A stretch of 45,867 nucleotides of DNA from Gammaproteobacteria bacterium. GTDB taxonomy: Bacteria > Pseudomonadota > Gammaproteobacteria > Steroidobacterales > Steroidobacteraceae. This document shows, piece by piece, positions 32,552-41,246 of this stretch (positions within the stretch are counted from its first letter, which is position 1; every line of letters begins with the position of its first letter). Below the pieces are notes generated by a model that worked only from the letters and a program-made list of their open reading frames with translations, was not told the origin of the DNA and made no database searches. A program made the position numbers and the translations under genes. The stretch spans positions 1-45,867 of the forward strand of contig JANXZG010000028.1 in the NCBI GenBank assembly GCA_025355645.1, read 5' to 3'.

Positions 32552-34024
32552 GTGCGAATCAGAGCGGCTATAACGATATTGAGCCTGATCTGTGCACTTC
32601 CGGCGATCGCTCAAATAAAAGCGTTCACGGGAGCGACGATCATCGACGGCAACGGCGGCAATCCGATCGAGAACGGAGTGGTGCTGATAGACGGCAGCAC
32701 CATCAAGGCCGTGGGCCGTGCCTCCCGCGTATCGATTCCAAATGACGCCGAGCGAGTCGATGTGTCCGGCAAGTACATCGTGCCCGGCTTGATGGACGGA
32801 AACGTGCACTTGGTGCCCTGGCCGAGCTGGACCTACATCGAATTCTTGGCCCGCTATGAGAACAACTTCCAGGGCATCGCTGCCGAGGCGGCGCAAATCG
32901 CGCTGAAACACGGGTTCACGACTCTGTTCGATTCGATGGGGCCGGCCATCCCGGAAATGGCGGTACGCGACAAGATCAACCGCGGCGAGCTGGTCGGCCC
33001 GAGGATCTTCATTGCCGGTGACATCGTGGGCTTTCGGGCGGTGTTTACCACAACTGAGGCGCGAGCCTCGGCAAGCAAAGCCTTCCAAGCACGCATCAAT
33101 GCCCAGTTCGAGCTCAATGGCGGTCCTGATCTTGCCTGGATGACGCCCGATCAGGTGCACGACGAAATGGTTAAATATGTTGCGAAGGGCGTCGATTTCG
33201 TGAAATACGGCGCGACCGGCGATGATCCGCCAGTGGACAGCATCGTCGGCCAGGAGGCCGTGTTGCGCTTCACGCCGGCGCAGCAGCGTGCGATGGTCGA
33301 TGCGGTGCATGCGGCCGGCAAGGTCATCCAGACTCACCAGACGTCGGCCGAAGCGCTGCGCATCGTGGTGGAATCAGGTGTCGACATGGCGCAGCATTGC
33401 GCGCATACCGGGCGCTCGCGCATCGCCGAAGAGACCATTCAGTTGATGCTTAAGCGCAAGTTCTATTGCGGCACGCAGTGGGGTCCCCTCAACGAGGCGC
33501 AACTGAAGCAGGTGCACAACAACGACTTCCCGAGCTCCGACAAGGACAACGGCAAGGAGGGCATGGACTACACGGTCGAAAACTCGGTGCGCTTGATCAA
33601 GGCCGGGGTACCAGAGTTCGTCTCCACCGACTCAGGCACTATCGATCCCGACGTACTCAAAGACTTTGGGCCCGACGGCGGCCCGGGCGGCTTGGGCGGT
33701 CATGCCTCCCTCATCGGTGAGGCGGAATTCGTGAACATGCTTGCCATGCAACAGCGCGGCATGACGAACATGATGATTCTGCAGGCAGCCACGCGCAATA
33801 TCGCCGCGGCCTATCACAAGCTCGATCAATTCGGCACGCTGGAACCCGGCAAGCTCGCGGATCTCATCGTGGTTGATGCCGATCCGCTGGTGGACTTCCG
33901 GAATCTTAAGAAGATCTCGATGGTAGTCAAAGAAGGCCGCACCATCGACACCGCGAGCCTGCCCCTGAATCCTATTCTCACCTCTGCGGAGGCGAAGGAC
34001 CCCGGCGCCACACGGGTGAAATAG
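32552..34024 (+). CDS. Exported amidohydrolase (imidazolonepropionase-like)
   Basis: A 490-residue metal-dependent hydrolase. GTG 32552 has GGAGA upstream and gives a clean signal peptide (VRIRAAITILSLICALPAIAQ); the frame is open further upstream but overlaps the cupin gene. Domain signs: FTGATIIDGNGGNPIENGVVLIDG, VPGLMDGNVHLVPW, FVKYGATGD (candidate bridging Lys), VIQTHQTSAEAL, MAQHCAHTGRS, VSTDSGT and the end LGTLEPGKLADLIV-like (QFGTLEPGKLADLIVVDADP). The first metal motif reads NxH rather than HxH. It sits in a plus-strand series LysR-cupin-amidohydrolase-TonB receptor. The substrate is unknown; a peptide-like or cyclic amide is likely from the family. Confidence 0.85.
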   Translation: MRIRAAITILSLICALPAIAQIKAFTGATIIDGNGGNPIENGVVLIDGSTIKAVGRASRVSIPNDAERVDVSGKYIVPGLMDGNVHLVPWPSWTYIEFLARYENNFQGIAAEAAQIALKHGFTTLFDSMGPAIPEMAVRDKINRGELVGPRIFIAGDIVGFRAVFTTTEARASASKAFQARINAQFELNGGPDLAWMTPDQVHDEMVKYVAKGVDFVKYGATGDDPPVDSIVGQEAVLRFTPAQQRAMVDAVHAAGKVIQTHQTSAEALRIVVESGVDMAQHCAHTGRSRIAEETIQLMLKRKFYCGTQWGPLNEAQLKQVHNNDFPSSDKDNGKEGMDYTVENSVRLIKAGVPEFVSTDSGTIDPDVLKDFGPDGGPGGLGGHASLIGEAEFVNMLAMQQRGMTNMMILQAATRNIAAAYHKLDQFGTLEPGKLADLIVVDADPLVDFRNLKKISMVVKEGRTIDTASLPLNPILTSAEAKDPGATRVK

Positions 34025-34205
34025 GCGTTGATCGGGAGGATGTCGGCGCAGGGCCTCATAAGTTGGTGCGAAACCGCCGGCTCGGGTGACTGCAAACGCG
34101 ATGCGTCGATTACATTCGTCTTTCACGTGCACATCGCGTGATGCATCGGCAGCGTTGGGGTCCGATACTCGGACGCTGACGATGGGCTTGGCCAGGGAGC
34201 ACAAC

Positions 34206-36761
34206 ATGAACCATTCAGGGACCTGCGTATCGTTGCGGCCGGCCCGCAGGCTGCGCGCGGCAATTCGTTTCGCCTTGATCGCCAGTGCCGGCGGCTCTTT
34301 GCTGGCGCCGCTAGCCCAAGCCGACCAGAGCAATGACGCCACTTCGCTCGAGGAAGTGGTAGTGACGGCCACCCGCCGCGCGCAGTCCATCCTCGATGTG
34401 CCATACAGCATCTCGGCCATATCCGGCGACACGCTGACCGAGAACCACATCCAGAGCCTCCCGGATTTGAGTCATTTGGTCGCGGGACTTTCTTTCGTCG
34501 ACCAGGGCCCCACCAGCCGCAGTTACTTCGTGCTACGCGGGATCAACGCGGACTCGACCAGCACGGGACCTATTCTGGGCTCATCAGGGACGGTGCCTCC
34601 GGTATCTACTTACATCGGCGAAACGCCGCTGTTCCTGTCGCTGCATATTGAAGATCTTGACCGGGTCGAGGTACTGCGCGGGCCGCAGGGCACACTATAC
34701 GGGTCGGGCTCACTCGCCGGCACCATCCGCTTGATTCCAAAAGCACCAGATCCCAGCGGCTTTGCCGCCAACCTCGAGGCGGATGCGGGCCAGGTGTCGG
34801 TGAGTCATCAATGGAACAACAGCTATGACGCCATGCTGAACCTGCCGCTCAACGAGGTCTCGGCCATTCGCATCAGCGCGGGCCGCGAGCACTACGCCGG
34901 CTTTATCGATGAGCCCTATGTGGTGAAGTTGGGCCCGGCTAGCACCGCGGTCAACAGCCCGGTGGGTGTCCCCGTTTCCGGAAACCCCAGCAATCCCCAA
35001 TTCGGGCCCGAGGTGTTCTCAGCGGTCAACAACGCCAATGTTGCGGACGTGTGGCAGACCCGCATCGCCTATCTCTTCAAGTCCAACGAGAATTTCTCGG
35101 CGTTGGTCACGTATTATCATCAGGACGATAAGACCCAGGGCGTGCAGGCCGTCTCGCCGTACTTTCAGGGCGGCAGCGTCGATTATCCGCCGTCTCAGAA
35201 TCCCTTCTATAGCCCGTCCTATCCGGTGTCGTTCCCCACTGGCGGCGTAGTGTTCCCGGCAAACAGCACCTACGTCGCCAACGACGGCGTGCTGCCCACC
35301 AACCAGCGCAAGGCCGACCTCGGTACGGTGGATTTGAGCGCAGATTTCGGCTTCGCGACTGTAAGTTCCTCCACCTCGTACTACCAGGATAAGGGCAGCG
35401 ACGTCTCTGACGGCAGCCCCTTCATCGCCAAAACCCCTGGCATTTACGGCTTCATGCCGCGGGTAGTGGACTATGAAGAGGATTTCGACACCCAGAAGGG
35501 CTTCGTTGAGGAACTGCGCCTGGTGTCGGACGCCGGACCCCATCCTTTTGATTACGTGGCCGGCTTTTTCTTCCAGCACCTGCAGGGCAACAACGGCCAG
35601 CAGCAGTGGTTGCCGGGCCAGACCCAATTTGGCAATCTCGCCGGGGTGCCAGGCTCGGATCAGGCCGAGGGCGATGTGAATTTCATCGTCGCCAACACCA
35701 CCAACTTTCGGGATCGCGCGATCTTCGGGGAACTGACCTGGCACATAACCGATCAGTGGCAGGTGACCGGTGGGGCGCGCTTTTTCAAACAGGATTTCTC
35801 CACGGTGTCATACAGCGCGTTGCCCTACTGCGGCGCATTCTGCGGTACCGGCATTCTAGGGGTCACTTACGATGCCGGCGGCTATTCGATCAACAGCCAT
35901 ATCTCAAAGCTCGACACCTCTTACAAGGTGAACAAGTCGCTTAATCTCTACGCCGACTACTCGGAGGGCTTTCGGCGCGGCGGCGCCAACGGCATTCCCC
36001 TCTCTGGTCCCTTCGAGGTGGACTCGGCCCTGCTGGTGTACAAGCCCGATAAGACCAAGAACTATGAGTTGGGTGCAAAGGGCACGGCGTTCGGCACCAT
36101 CAACTTTACCGCCGACGTGTTCTTCATCGATTGGAACAACTTCCAGTTGGATACCTCGTCGTATTATGGCGGTTATCCCCTGTCCGCCAATGGCTCCAAG
36201 GCGCACTCCAAAGGTATCGAACTCTCTTTCGATGGCAAGTGGGGCAGTCACTTCGGCTATACGCTCGGCTACACCTACACTGTGGCACAGGTGGCGCAGA
36301 ACTTCGCCATTCTCGACCGGTTGGACGATGGCACCGACAATCTAGCCGCAATCGTGTCCGCCCAGAGCGGCAATCCGTTGCCGAACTCGCCCAAGAACAG
36401 CGCGACGCTGTCCTTGGATTACGGTCACGTCGCCGTGCCGTTCAGTCCCGAGTGGACGATGCGGTACCACATCGACGGCAACTATCGCAGCTCCACGTAC
36501 TCACGCTTGCTTAGCACCATCCCCGGCGCGCCGGCGCCGTTCTTGATCGGCGCCTTTTCTATCTGGAATGGCTCCATCGATGCGATGAACACGCACGGGC
36601 TGTCCTTGAGCCTGTACGGCCAGAATCTGTTCAATGCCTTAGGCATCACCGGCGGCCTGGATCCGGGAGAAGCCGGGCCGCCGCCTACCAATGCGCGCGC
36701 CGCCCATTACTTCATCAGCCGACCGCGCACGATTGGAATACGCGTAGGCTACAAATTCTGA
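34206..36761 (+). CDS. TonB-dependent receptor of the second catabolic module
   Basis: An 851-residue outer-membrane receptor. ATG 34206 follows AGGGAGCACAAC and begins a signal peptide (RLRAAIRFALIASAGGSLLAP); the frame is open upstream without coding character. A TonB-box-like EEVVVTATRR comes next, then the plug (LPDLSHLVAGLSFVDQGPTS, RVEVLRGPQGTLYGSGSLAG) and a barrel ending RTIGIRVGYKF. The style (SLEEVVVTATRRAQSILDVP) is that of the large receptor families of sphingomonads and related gammaproteobacteria that import organic substrates rather than iron only. It follows the amidohydrolase by about 180 bases and probably imports its substrate. Confidence 0.92.
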   Translation: MNHSGTCVSLRPARRLRAAIRFALIASAGGSLLAPLAQADQSNDATSLEEVVVTATRRAQSILDVPYSISAISGDTLTENHIQSLPDLSHLVAGLSFVDQGPTSRSYFVLRGINADSTSTGPILGSSGTVPPVSTYIGETPLFLSLHIEDLDRVEVLRGPQGTLYGSGSLAGTIRLIPKAPDPSGFAANLEADAGQVSVSHQWNNSYDAMLNLPLNEVSAIRISAGREHYAGFIDEPYVVKLGPASTAVNSPVGVPVSGNPSNPQFGPEVFSAVNNANVADVWQTRIAYLFKSNENFSALVTYYHQDDKTQGVQAVSPYFQGGSVDYPPSQNPFYSPSYPVSFPTGGVVFPANSTYVANDGVLPTNQRKADLGTVDLSADFGFATVSSSTSYYQDKGSDVSDGSPFIAKTPGIYGFMPRVVDYEEDFDTQKGFVEELRLVSDAGPHPFDYVAGFFFQHLQGNNGQQQWLPGQTQFGNLAGVPGSDQAEGDVNFIVANTTNFRDRAIFGELTWHITDQWQVTGGARFFKQDFSTVSYSALPYCGAFCGTGILGVTYDAGGYSINSHISKLDTSYKVNKSLNLYADYSEGFRRGGANGIPLSGPFEVDSALLVYKPDKTKNYELGAKGTAFGTINFTADVFFIDWNNFQLDTSSYYGGYPLSANGSKAHSKGIELSFDGKWGSHFGYTLGYTYTVAQVAQNFAILDRLDDGTDNLAAIVSAQSGNPLPNSPKNSATLSLDYGHVAVPFSPEWTMRYHIDGNYRSSTYSRLLSTIPGAPAPFLIGAFSIWNGSIDAMNTHGLSLSLYGQNLFNALGITGGLDPGEAGPPPTNARAAHYFISRPRTIGIRVGYKF

Positions 36762-36769
36762 AATGGCCC

Positions 36770-36791
36770 CCTCGCGTCAAACGGCGCGAGG
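36770..36791 (+). terminator. Hairpin after the TonB receptor gene
   Basis: CCTCGCG (36770-36776) and CGCGAGG (36785-36791) with an 8-base loop, eight bases after the receptor stop. The stem is perfect and GC-rich but no T-run follows. Confidence 0.45.
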
Positions 36792-37220
36792 CGCTATCTT
36801 GCTAGCTGCTTGCAACTCCAGGCAACGACAGGAATCCGCACTGAATCCAACGGGTGTCAGGTCGATCGCAACTCGCGATCCCCCTCGACCGCGCCGAGCA
36901 TACTGTTGTAGGGATACGACCGTGCAGGCAAAATGCAGAAGTTGTTGCACACTTTTACCGAAGAGTCGTGCCTGCTCCTGCAGCGCAGAACATGGTTGCG
37001 GCGCCACCTTGTGACGATGGCATCCGCGTAGCCGGTACTGCCTTAGCGCCAAATTTTTGGAAGCGAACGCGTGAGTAATACCTCCAAAATTAGCCACCTG
37101 AGAACCTTCGGGCGTCGCGATGAGCACTGATGTCCGGCCCAATGTCGCCGAAGACCCCCCGCAGAGGCTGCTGATGCCCTCCAGCAAAGTCTCTACGGAT
37201 CCGCGAGACCTACGCTCGCC
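36792..37220. other. Intergenic stretch (429 bases), no gene recognised
   Basis: Between the second TonB receptor and the TPR-sulfotransferase gene. Frames on both strands are interrupted or lack any family likeness. Confidence 0.5.
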
Positions 37221-38855
37221 ATGGATGGAATCGCGTCAAGTCGTGGACAAAGGGTTGGCCGAGCGGGGTGTAAGGCCGTGAACGCGCCGGCCCGCCACGT
37301 TCACCAAGAGGTGTTGCGCCTGATGCAGGCCAAGGACTGGCAGGCGGCCGAGCGGGCCTCGTCGCGGCTCAACGCACAATTTCCGGAATTTGCTGCCGGC
37401 TGGTATGCCGCAAGCCTAATCGCGCGTAAGCTGGGCAACGCGAGCGATGCCCTGGCTCGCATCGATCGCGCAGTATCGATCGAGCCGCATGATCCCCTCG
37501 GACTCGTTCAACGAGCTCAATGCCTTCTGGCGCTTGGCCGGCTCCCCGAGGCATGCGAGATGGCCGCCGTCGCACAGCGAAATGCCACGGCCGGTCCCGT
37601 GCTCTTGGACGCGATTGGCGGGATTTTCAACGTAGCCGATGATCAACGGCGAGCGCTCCTCGCCTATGATCGGGCCGTCGCGCTCGCCCCGAATAACGCG
37701 CATTTCCTGTTCAACCGGGCTTCCGTGCGCCGCTTCGTGGGAGAACTCGCGGGTGCGGAACGCGATTTCGACCGGGTGATTGCGCTGCACCCCGCGGATT
37801 ATGAGGCTTACCAGAACCGTGCAGACTTGCGTACCCAAACGGCGGAGAAGAATCACATAGCGGAATTGGAGTCTTTGATCGCGAATCCTCCCACGGACTG
37901 GCGGGGCGAGGTGCAGCTGCGGTACGCGCTCGCCAAGGAATACGAGGACCTGGGCGAGTACAAGAAGTCCTTTCTCCAACTCGATCTCGGTGCCAGGAGG
38001 CGCCGCGAATACTTGCACTACGATGTTGCGAGCGATGTGGCGACCGTCGATTGGATCATGAACGCATTTCCCGGCGGACCTCATGAAATCCCGACGGCAA
38101 ACAACGAAGAGGCTCCAATCTTCATCGTCGGTCTGCCGCGCAGCGGCACGACGTTGGTGGATCGTATCCTGGGCAGTCATTCCGCGGTGCGTTCGGCCGG
38201 AGAACTGAATTATTTCGCCTTGTGCGTCGTCGACGAGGTCCGCCGCCTAACTGGTAGAACACAACTATCGCGCCAGGAACTCATCGCGCGTTCCGCAGAT
38301 GCCGACTTTGCCATCCTGGGGCAGGATTATCTGGCGCGCGCTCGGTCTGAAAGGGCGGTCGGGATGCGATTCATCGATAAGATGCCTCTAAATTACCTGT
38401 ATTGCGGGTTGATCCGACGCGCACTGCCAAGCGCTAGAATCGTGCACCTTACCCGTCACCCGCTCGCCGTGTGCTATTCAATGTACAAGACCTTGTTCAA
38501 GGACGGCTACCCATTTTCCTATGATCTGACTGAAATCGGCAGCTATTACATCGCTTACCGCAGGCTAATGGATCATTGGATTGGGACGATGCCCTCTGCG
38601 ATTCATCAGATCAACTATGAAAGCCTGGTGAGTGATCAGTTGGGAGAAATGCGAAAGTTGTTGGATTTTTGCGGGCTGTCGTGGCAGAACGCATGCGTGA
38701 ATTTCCATTGTAATCCGACGGCGACAACAACCGCGAGCGCGGCCCAAGTACGGCGAGAAATTTACGACACTTCCGTATCCCAATGGCGCCATTACATTAA
38801 AGGACTCGCCCGATTGCGCGACCAGCTCGAGGCCGCCGGAGTGAATGTCGCCTAG
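37221..38855 (+). CDS. TPR-repeat sulfotransferase-like protein
   Basis: A 544-residue protein with an N-terminal tetratricopeptide part (about residues 28-205; units such as GNASDALARIDRAVSIEPHD and DQRRALLAYDRAVALAPNNA) and a C-terminal sulfotransferase domain. The 5'-phosphosulfate loop is IFIVGLPRSGTTLVDRIL (GLPRSGTT at 304-311); later LPSARIVHLTRHPLAVCYSM carries the second PAPS-binding segment. It may transfer sulfate from PAPS to a hydroxyl of a peptide, sugar or small molecule. The start is uncertain: ATG 37221 or GTG 37278, neither with a good ribosome-binding site. Proteins of this architecture often lie near TonB receptors in gammaproteobacteria and sphingomonads; why is unclear. 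Confidence 0.85.
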   Translation: MDGIASSRGQRVGRAGCKAVNAPARHVHQEVLRLMQAKDWQAAERASSRLNAQFPEFAAGWYAASLIARKLGNASDALARIDRAVSIEPHDPLGLVQRAQCLLALGRLPEACEMAAVAQRNATAGPVLLDAIGGIFNVADDQRRALLAYDRAVALAPNNAHFLFNRASVRRFVGELAGAERDFDRVIALHPADYEAYQNRADLRTQTAEKNHIAELESLIANPPTDWRGEVQLRYALAKEYEDLGEYKKSFLQLDLGARRRREYLHYDVASDVATVDWIMNAFPGGPHEIPTANNEEAPIFIVGLPRSGTTLVDRILGSHSAVRSAGELNYFALCVVDEVRRLTGRTQLSRQELIARSADADFAILGQDYLARARSERAVGMRFIDKMPLNYLYCGLIRRALPSARIVHLTRHPLAVCYSMYKTLFKDGYPFSYDLTEIGSYYIAYRRLMDHWIGTMPSAIHQINYESLVSDQLGEMRKLLDFCGLSWQNACVNFHCNPTATTTASAAQVRREIYDTSVSQWRHYIKGLARLRDQLEAAGVNVA

Positions 38856-38869
38856 CATTGTCCAGCCGC

Positions 38870-38895
38870 CGCCTATTCGGACGGCTCGATAGGCG
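38870..38895 (+). terminator. Inverted repeat after the sulfotransferase gene
   Basis: CGCCTAT (38870-38876) and ATAGGCG (38889-38895) flank a 12-base loop, 15 bases after the stop and before the convergent toxin gene. No T-run is present, so the terminator role is uncertain. Confidence 0.35.
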
Positions 38896-38939
38896 ACGTT
38901 ACCCCCGTATTGAGTAGTGTTTGGTATTAGAATCTAAAC

Positions 38940-39386
38940 TCAGCGCAAGTTGCCGATGCCACTCACTAGCGCGGCGTCAGGCAGCGCGAGCACCCCCGCG
39001 GGGGTCAGAATCTGAATGTTTCGATAAGGGGACAACTCCAGCAGATCCTTGTCGCCCGTCACGATCAATTGCGCCTTACCATCCACGGCCAGTTCCAAGA
39101 ATTTGTCGTCCTGTGGGTCGCGGCAGGCGCGCAGCGTCGTACCGATCGGGATCCATTCGGCCAGCCGGGCATATAACTGGAAGAATTCCTGGCGGCCTTC
39201 AATGTTGACATAGCTGTTGAACTTCTCGCCGACGATCGTCCGTGCCAGTTCCGCCAGCGTATCTTCGGACACCAGGAGGCGAGTGTGCTTGAGGAGACGA
39301 CTCACTGCCCGACCGGCAACCGACCGCGGGAGCAGCAAGCGACTGATCAGAACATTCGTGTCGACAACGACGCGTGCACTAGGCAT
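38940..39386 (-). CDS. PIN-domain toxin (VapC-like ribonuclease, COG1569 type)
   Basis: A 148-residue PIN-domain protein, predicted to cut RNA with a metal-bound acidic cluster. The acidic residues are in VVVDTNVL (Asp9), LAELART (Glu46), DPQDDKFLELA and IVTGDKDLLEL (Asp112, Asp114). The start overlaps the antitoxin gene by eight bases, the usual arrangement with the antitoxin first. It is the same family as the broken gene at 201-776. The last residues (ALVSGIGNLR) run a little past the typical end. Target RNA is unknown. Confidence 0.9.
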   Translation of the reverse strand: MPSARVVVDTNVLISRLLLPRSVAGRAVSRLLKHTRLLVSEDTLAELARTIVGEKFNSYVNIEGRQEFFQLYARLAEWIPIGTTLRACRDPQDDKFLELAVDGKAQLIVTGDKDLLELSPYRNIQILTPAGVLALPDAALVSGIGNLR

Positions 39387-39630
39387 CCGTTTTCAGAAGA
39401 GCCGCGAGCTTGCGCTCCGTCAGGCCCTGCACGGCTGCCTCGGCGCCAACGCGATCGCAAAACGCCTCAAAGTCGGCGACCGCCATGCCGCGCAGGCGGT
39501 CGTATTCTTGTGGAGAAATCAATACGGCCTGATCACGAGCCTGGCGGCGAATGACAACAGGGCCGCGCTGTGCCGCGTCCAAGGCTGCGGCGAAGTTCTG
39601 CTTCGCTTCAGTGGCAGAGATATAGCGCAT
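39379..39630 (-). CDS. PhD/YefM-family antitoxin
   Basis: An 83-residue antitoxin. MRYISATEAKQNFAAALDAA and QRGPVVIRRQARDQAVLISP are the DNA-binding N-terminal half of the PhD/YefM fold; the C-terminal LTERKLAALLKTDA would wrap the toxin. ATG 39630 is the family-type start with GAGG six bases upstream; the longer open frame reaches into the promoter. It precedes and overlaps the PIN toxin gene, making a PhD-VapC hybrid pair. It should repress its own promoter at 39658-39686 and neutralise the toxin. Confidence 0.88.
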   Translation of the reverse strand: MRYISATEAKQNFAAALDAAQRGPVVIRRQARDQAVLISPQEYDRLRGMAVADFEAFCDRVGAEAAVQGLTERKLAALLKTDA

Positions 39631-39657
39631 GGGGGACCTCGGTAGTCGTGCATCACT

Positions 39658-39686
39658 ATTATATACAAAATGTACGAATTTGACAA
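39658..39686 (-). promoter_or_regulatory. Sigma70-type promoter of the toxin-antitoxin operon with internal palindrome
   Basis: On the minus strand TTGTCA (39686-39681), a 17-base spacer and a consensus TATAAT (39663-39658), about 28 bases before the antitoxin ATG. The spacer contains GTACATTTTGTAT, a TACA-N3-TGTA palindrome that is a natural candidate for the PhD/YefM-type operator, so the antitoxin would block RNA polymerase directly. Confidence 0.7.
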
Positions 39687-39863
39687 AACGGTCACTTATC
39701 TCTCCGAAGATCCGAGTCGTTTTCATGGCTTCAGCAACGTAGCAAGAACGTAGCGTTCGGTGCCTTTTCCTGCGCTACGGTGCCTGTTTTCAGTGAGGGC
39801 GGGCCTGCTAAGTGATTGAAAAATAGGAACCTATCAAATCATCTCATCAACTTCGAACCAAGT

Positions 39864-39894
39864 GGTCGGCGGTTCGCATCCGTCCGGGCGCGCA
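39864..39894 (+). repeat. tRNA 3'-end-like direct repeat, right copy (candidate att remnant)
   Basis: A second copy of the 31-base tRNA-like sequence at 22289-22319 in the same orientation, with one mismatch (TTCGCAT for TTCGAAT in the T-loop). The flanks are also related: TCAACTTCGAACCAAGT before it, and CCCGACCACCTGG followed by CCTTTTGGTCACA at 39941-39966. It lies beyond the toxin-antitoxin genes and may mark the right limit of an inserted segment. Confidence 0.6.
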
Positions 39895-40411
39895 AATGCA
39901 TTCAAAATCCGTCGGTTACCGTGCCAGCAACCAGCGGCTGCCCGACCACCTGGCCTTTTGGTCACAGATCAGGTGATTTGGTTCGAATAATTAAAGAGGG
40001 TCGGGCGACCTGAGAGATCGTAACGGCAGCCAGACTGCTAGGCAGTCTTGATTGGCGTCGTTCGGCGTCGTACGTCGCCGAGGCAATTGACGGCATCAGT
40101 CTAGAAAGTGGGAAAAATTCGAAGCCGTACGCCGCTCGGGATCAGAACCGTCATCGGCCACTGAGCCGCGTTGATTTGCCGTGAAAGGCAGCTCCGGCCA
40201 AAAGCCGAAATTCGGCGCGTCAAATTGCTTGCTGCAAAGCAGACATCCCACGTGCACTCCCCTTTTTGTTTCTGCGGCGCTTGCAATCTCTGACGCGCCG
40301 GCCGAACGATTAACATCGTACGCCACGATCCCGGTACTCGCTCAGCGGCGATGCAATACCCAGGGGGTATTCCAGAAAGCACAAGGTCACACATTAGGCT
40401 TTGTCTGATGA
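39895..40411. other. Stretch of about 520 bases without an intact gene
   Basis: After the related flank of the tRNA-like repeat I see no intact gene. A minus-strand frame across 40101-40787 is long but has biased, low-complexity content and no family likeness, so it is not called. Confidence 0.5.
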
Positions 40412-40666
40412 CCTTTTGCTTTCTCGGCGTGCACGCAGCGCGCCGCGACTGATGCCGAGCCTGCGGTGGGAATTCACTCCGGGATGCGCGACGAGGGTGC
40501 TGATTTCGGGTTGGCGAGCGACGAATTTCAGTTCTTAGGCATCCCCTATGCTGCGCCCCCACGGGGGAGCGGTGCTGGCCGCGGCCGTGATTTTGCTGCG
40601 ACTCGATCGCGGGTTGCGCCTGCCTCGCCGGCGGTGCTTGCAGGGGATGCGCCAGGGGGGGGGTAG
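40412..40666 (+). pseudogene. Type-B carboxylesterase N-terminal fragment
   Basis: The frame reads FAFSACTQRAATDAEPAV, then GIHSGMRDEGADFGLASDEF and QFLGIPYAAPPRG, continuing RGRDFAATRSRVAPASPAV to a stop at 40664. The FLGIPYAAPP block is the hallmark of type-B carboxylesterases about 30 residues into the mature protein, and the start resembles a lipoprotein signal tail. The rest of the enzyme, including its catalytic serine, is missing and no start codon fits, so this is a decayed remnant. Confidence 0.5.
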
Positions 40667-40755
40667 TGTGCTGCGCATCGCCGTGCTGCCGGACAAGTCC
40701 GCCGCTCGGTACAACTCGAATAAATTCAACGACGACTAACTTGGGAGACGCATTC

Positions 40756-41205
40756 ATGACACGCATTACCCGCGCGATCTGCGCCACCGGCGCACTACTT
40801 TCACTCGCGGCACTTGCTACGATGGCCTACGCAGACGGCCGTGACTACAACGACGGACCGGTCCAGACTGTCACCTTCATCCGCACCGTCGATGGCCATT
40901 TCGACGATTACATGCATTGGCTTGCGACCAGCTACAAGAAACTGCAGGAAGCGGCCAAGGCGGCCGGCCTCATCACGAGCTATCAAGTGCTGGTCGCTCA
41001 GCCGCATAACCCGCAGGATGCCGACGTCATACTCGTCATCGAGTATAAGAACTGGGCGGCGCTTGATCATCTCGGCAGTAAGGTAGATCAGATGAGCGTC
41101 AAGATTGAAGGGTCGGTCGAGAAGGCGAATAAGTCCGAGGCGGATCGCGCCAAGATTCGCACTGTGCTGGGTACGGACACCGTGCAAGTGGCGGAGCTAA
41201 AGTAA
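40756..41205 (+). CDS. Small secreted protein of unknown function
   Basis: A 149-residue protein with a clear signal peptide (MTRITRAICATGALLSLAAL, cleavage probably after AYA). ATG 40756 follows TTGGGAGACGC. The mature part (VQTVTFIRTVDGHFDDYMHW, YQVLVAQPHNPQDADVILVI, EYKNWAALDHL) has the alternation and length of a ferredoxin-like dimeric alpha-beta barrel, as in NIPSNAP or antibiotic-biosynthesis-monooxygenase-like proteins, but no named family is certain. A strong hairpin follows. No operon partner is visible. Confidence 0.75.
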   Translation: MTRITRAICATGALLSLAALATMAYADGRDYNDGPVQTVTFIRTVDGHFDDYMHWLATSYKKLQEAAKAAGLITSYQVLVAQPHNPQDADVILVIEYKNWAALDHLGSKVDQMSVKIEGSVEKANKSEADRAKIRTVLGTDTVQVAELK

Positions 41206-41216
41206 GCGGACCAATG

Positions 41217-41246
41217 CCGGCGGGCGTCCCGACAGGCGCCCGCCGG
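41217..41246 (+). terminator. Strong hairpin after the secreted-protein gene
   Basis: CCGGCGGGCG (41217-41226) pairs perfectly with CGCCCGCCGG (41237-41246) around a 10-base loop, 11 bases after the stop. There is no long T-run, but the stem is the strongest in this part of the window. Confidence 0.6.

Noticed and set aside
40101..40787. 228-codon minus-strand open frame
   Set aside because: Composition is rich in Arg, Gln, Pro and Ser without any motif, and it covers the carboxylesterase remnant on the other strand.
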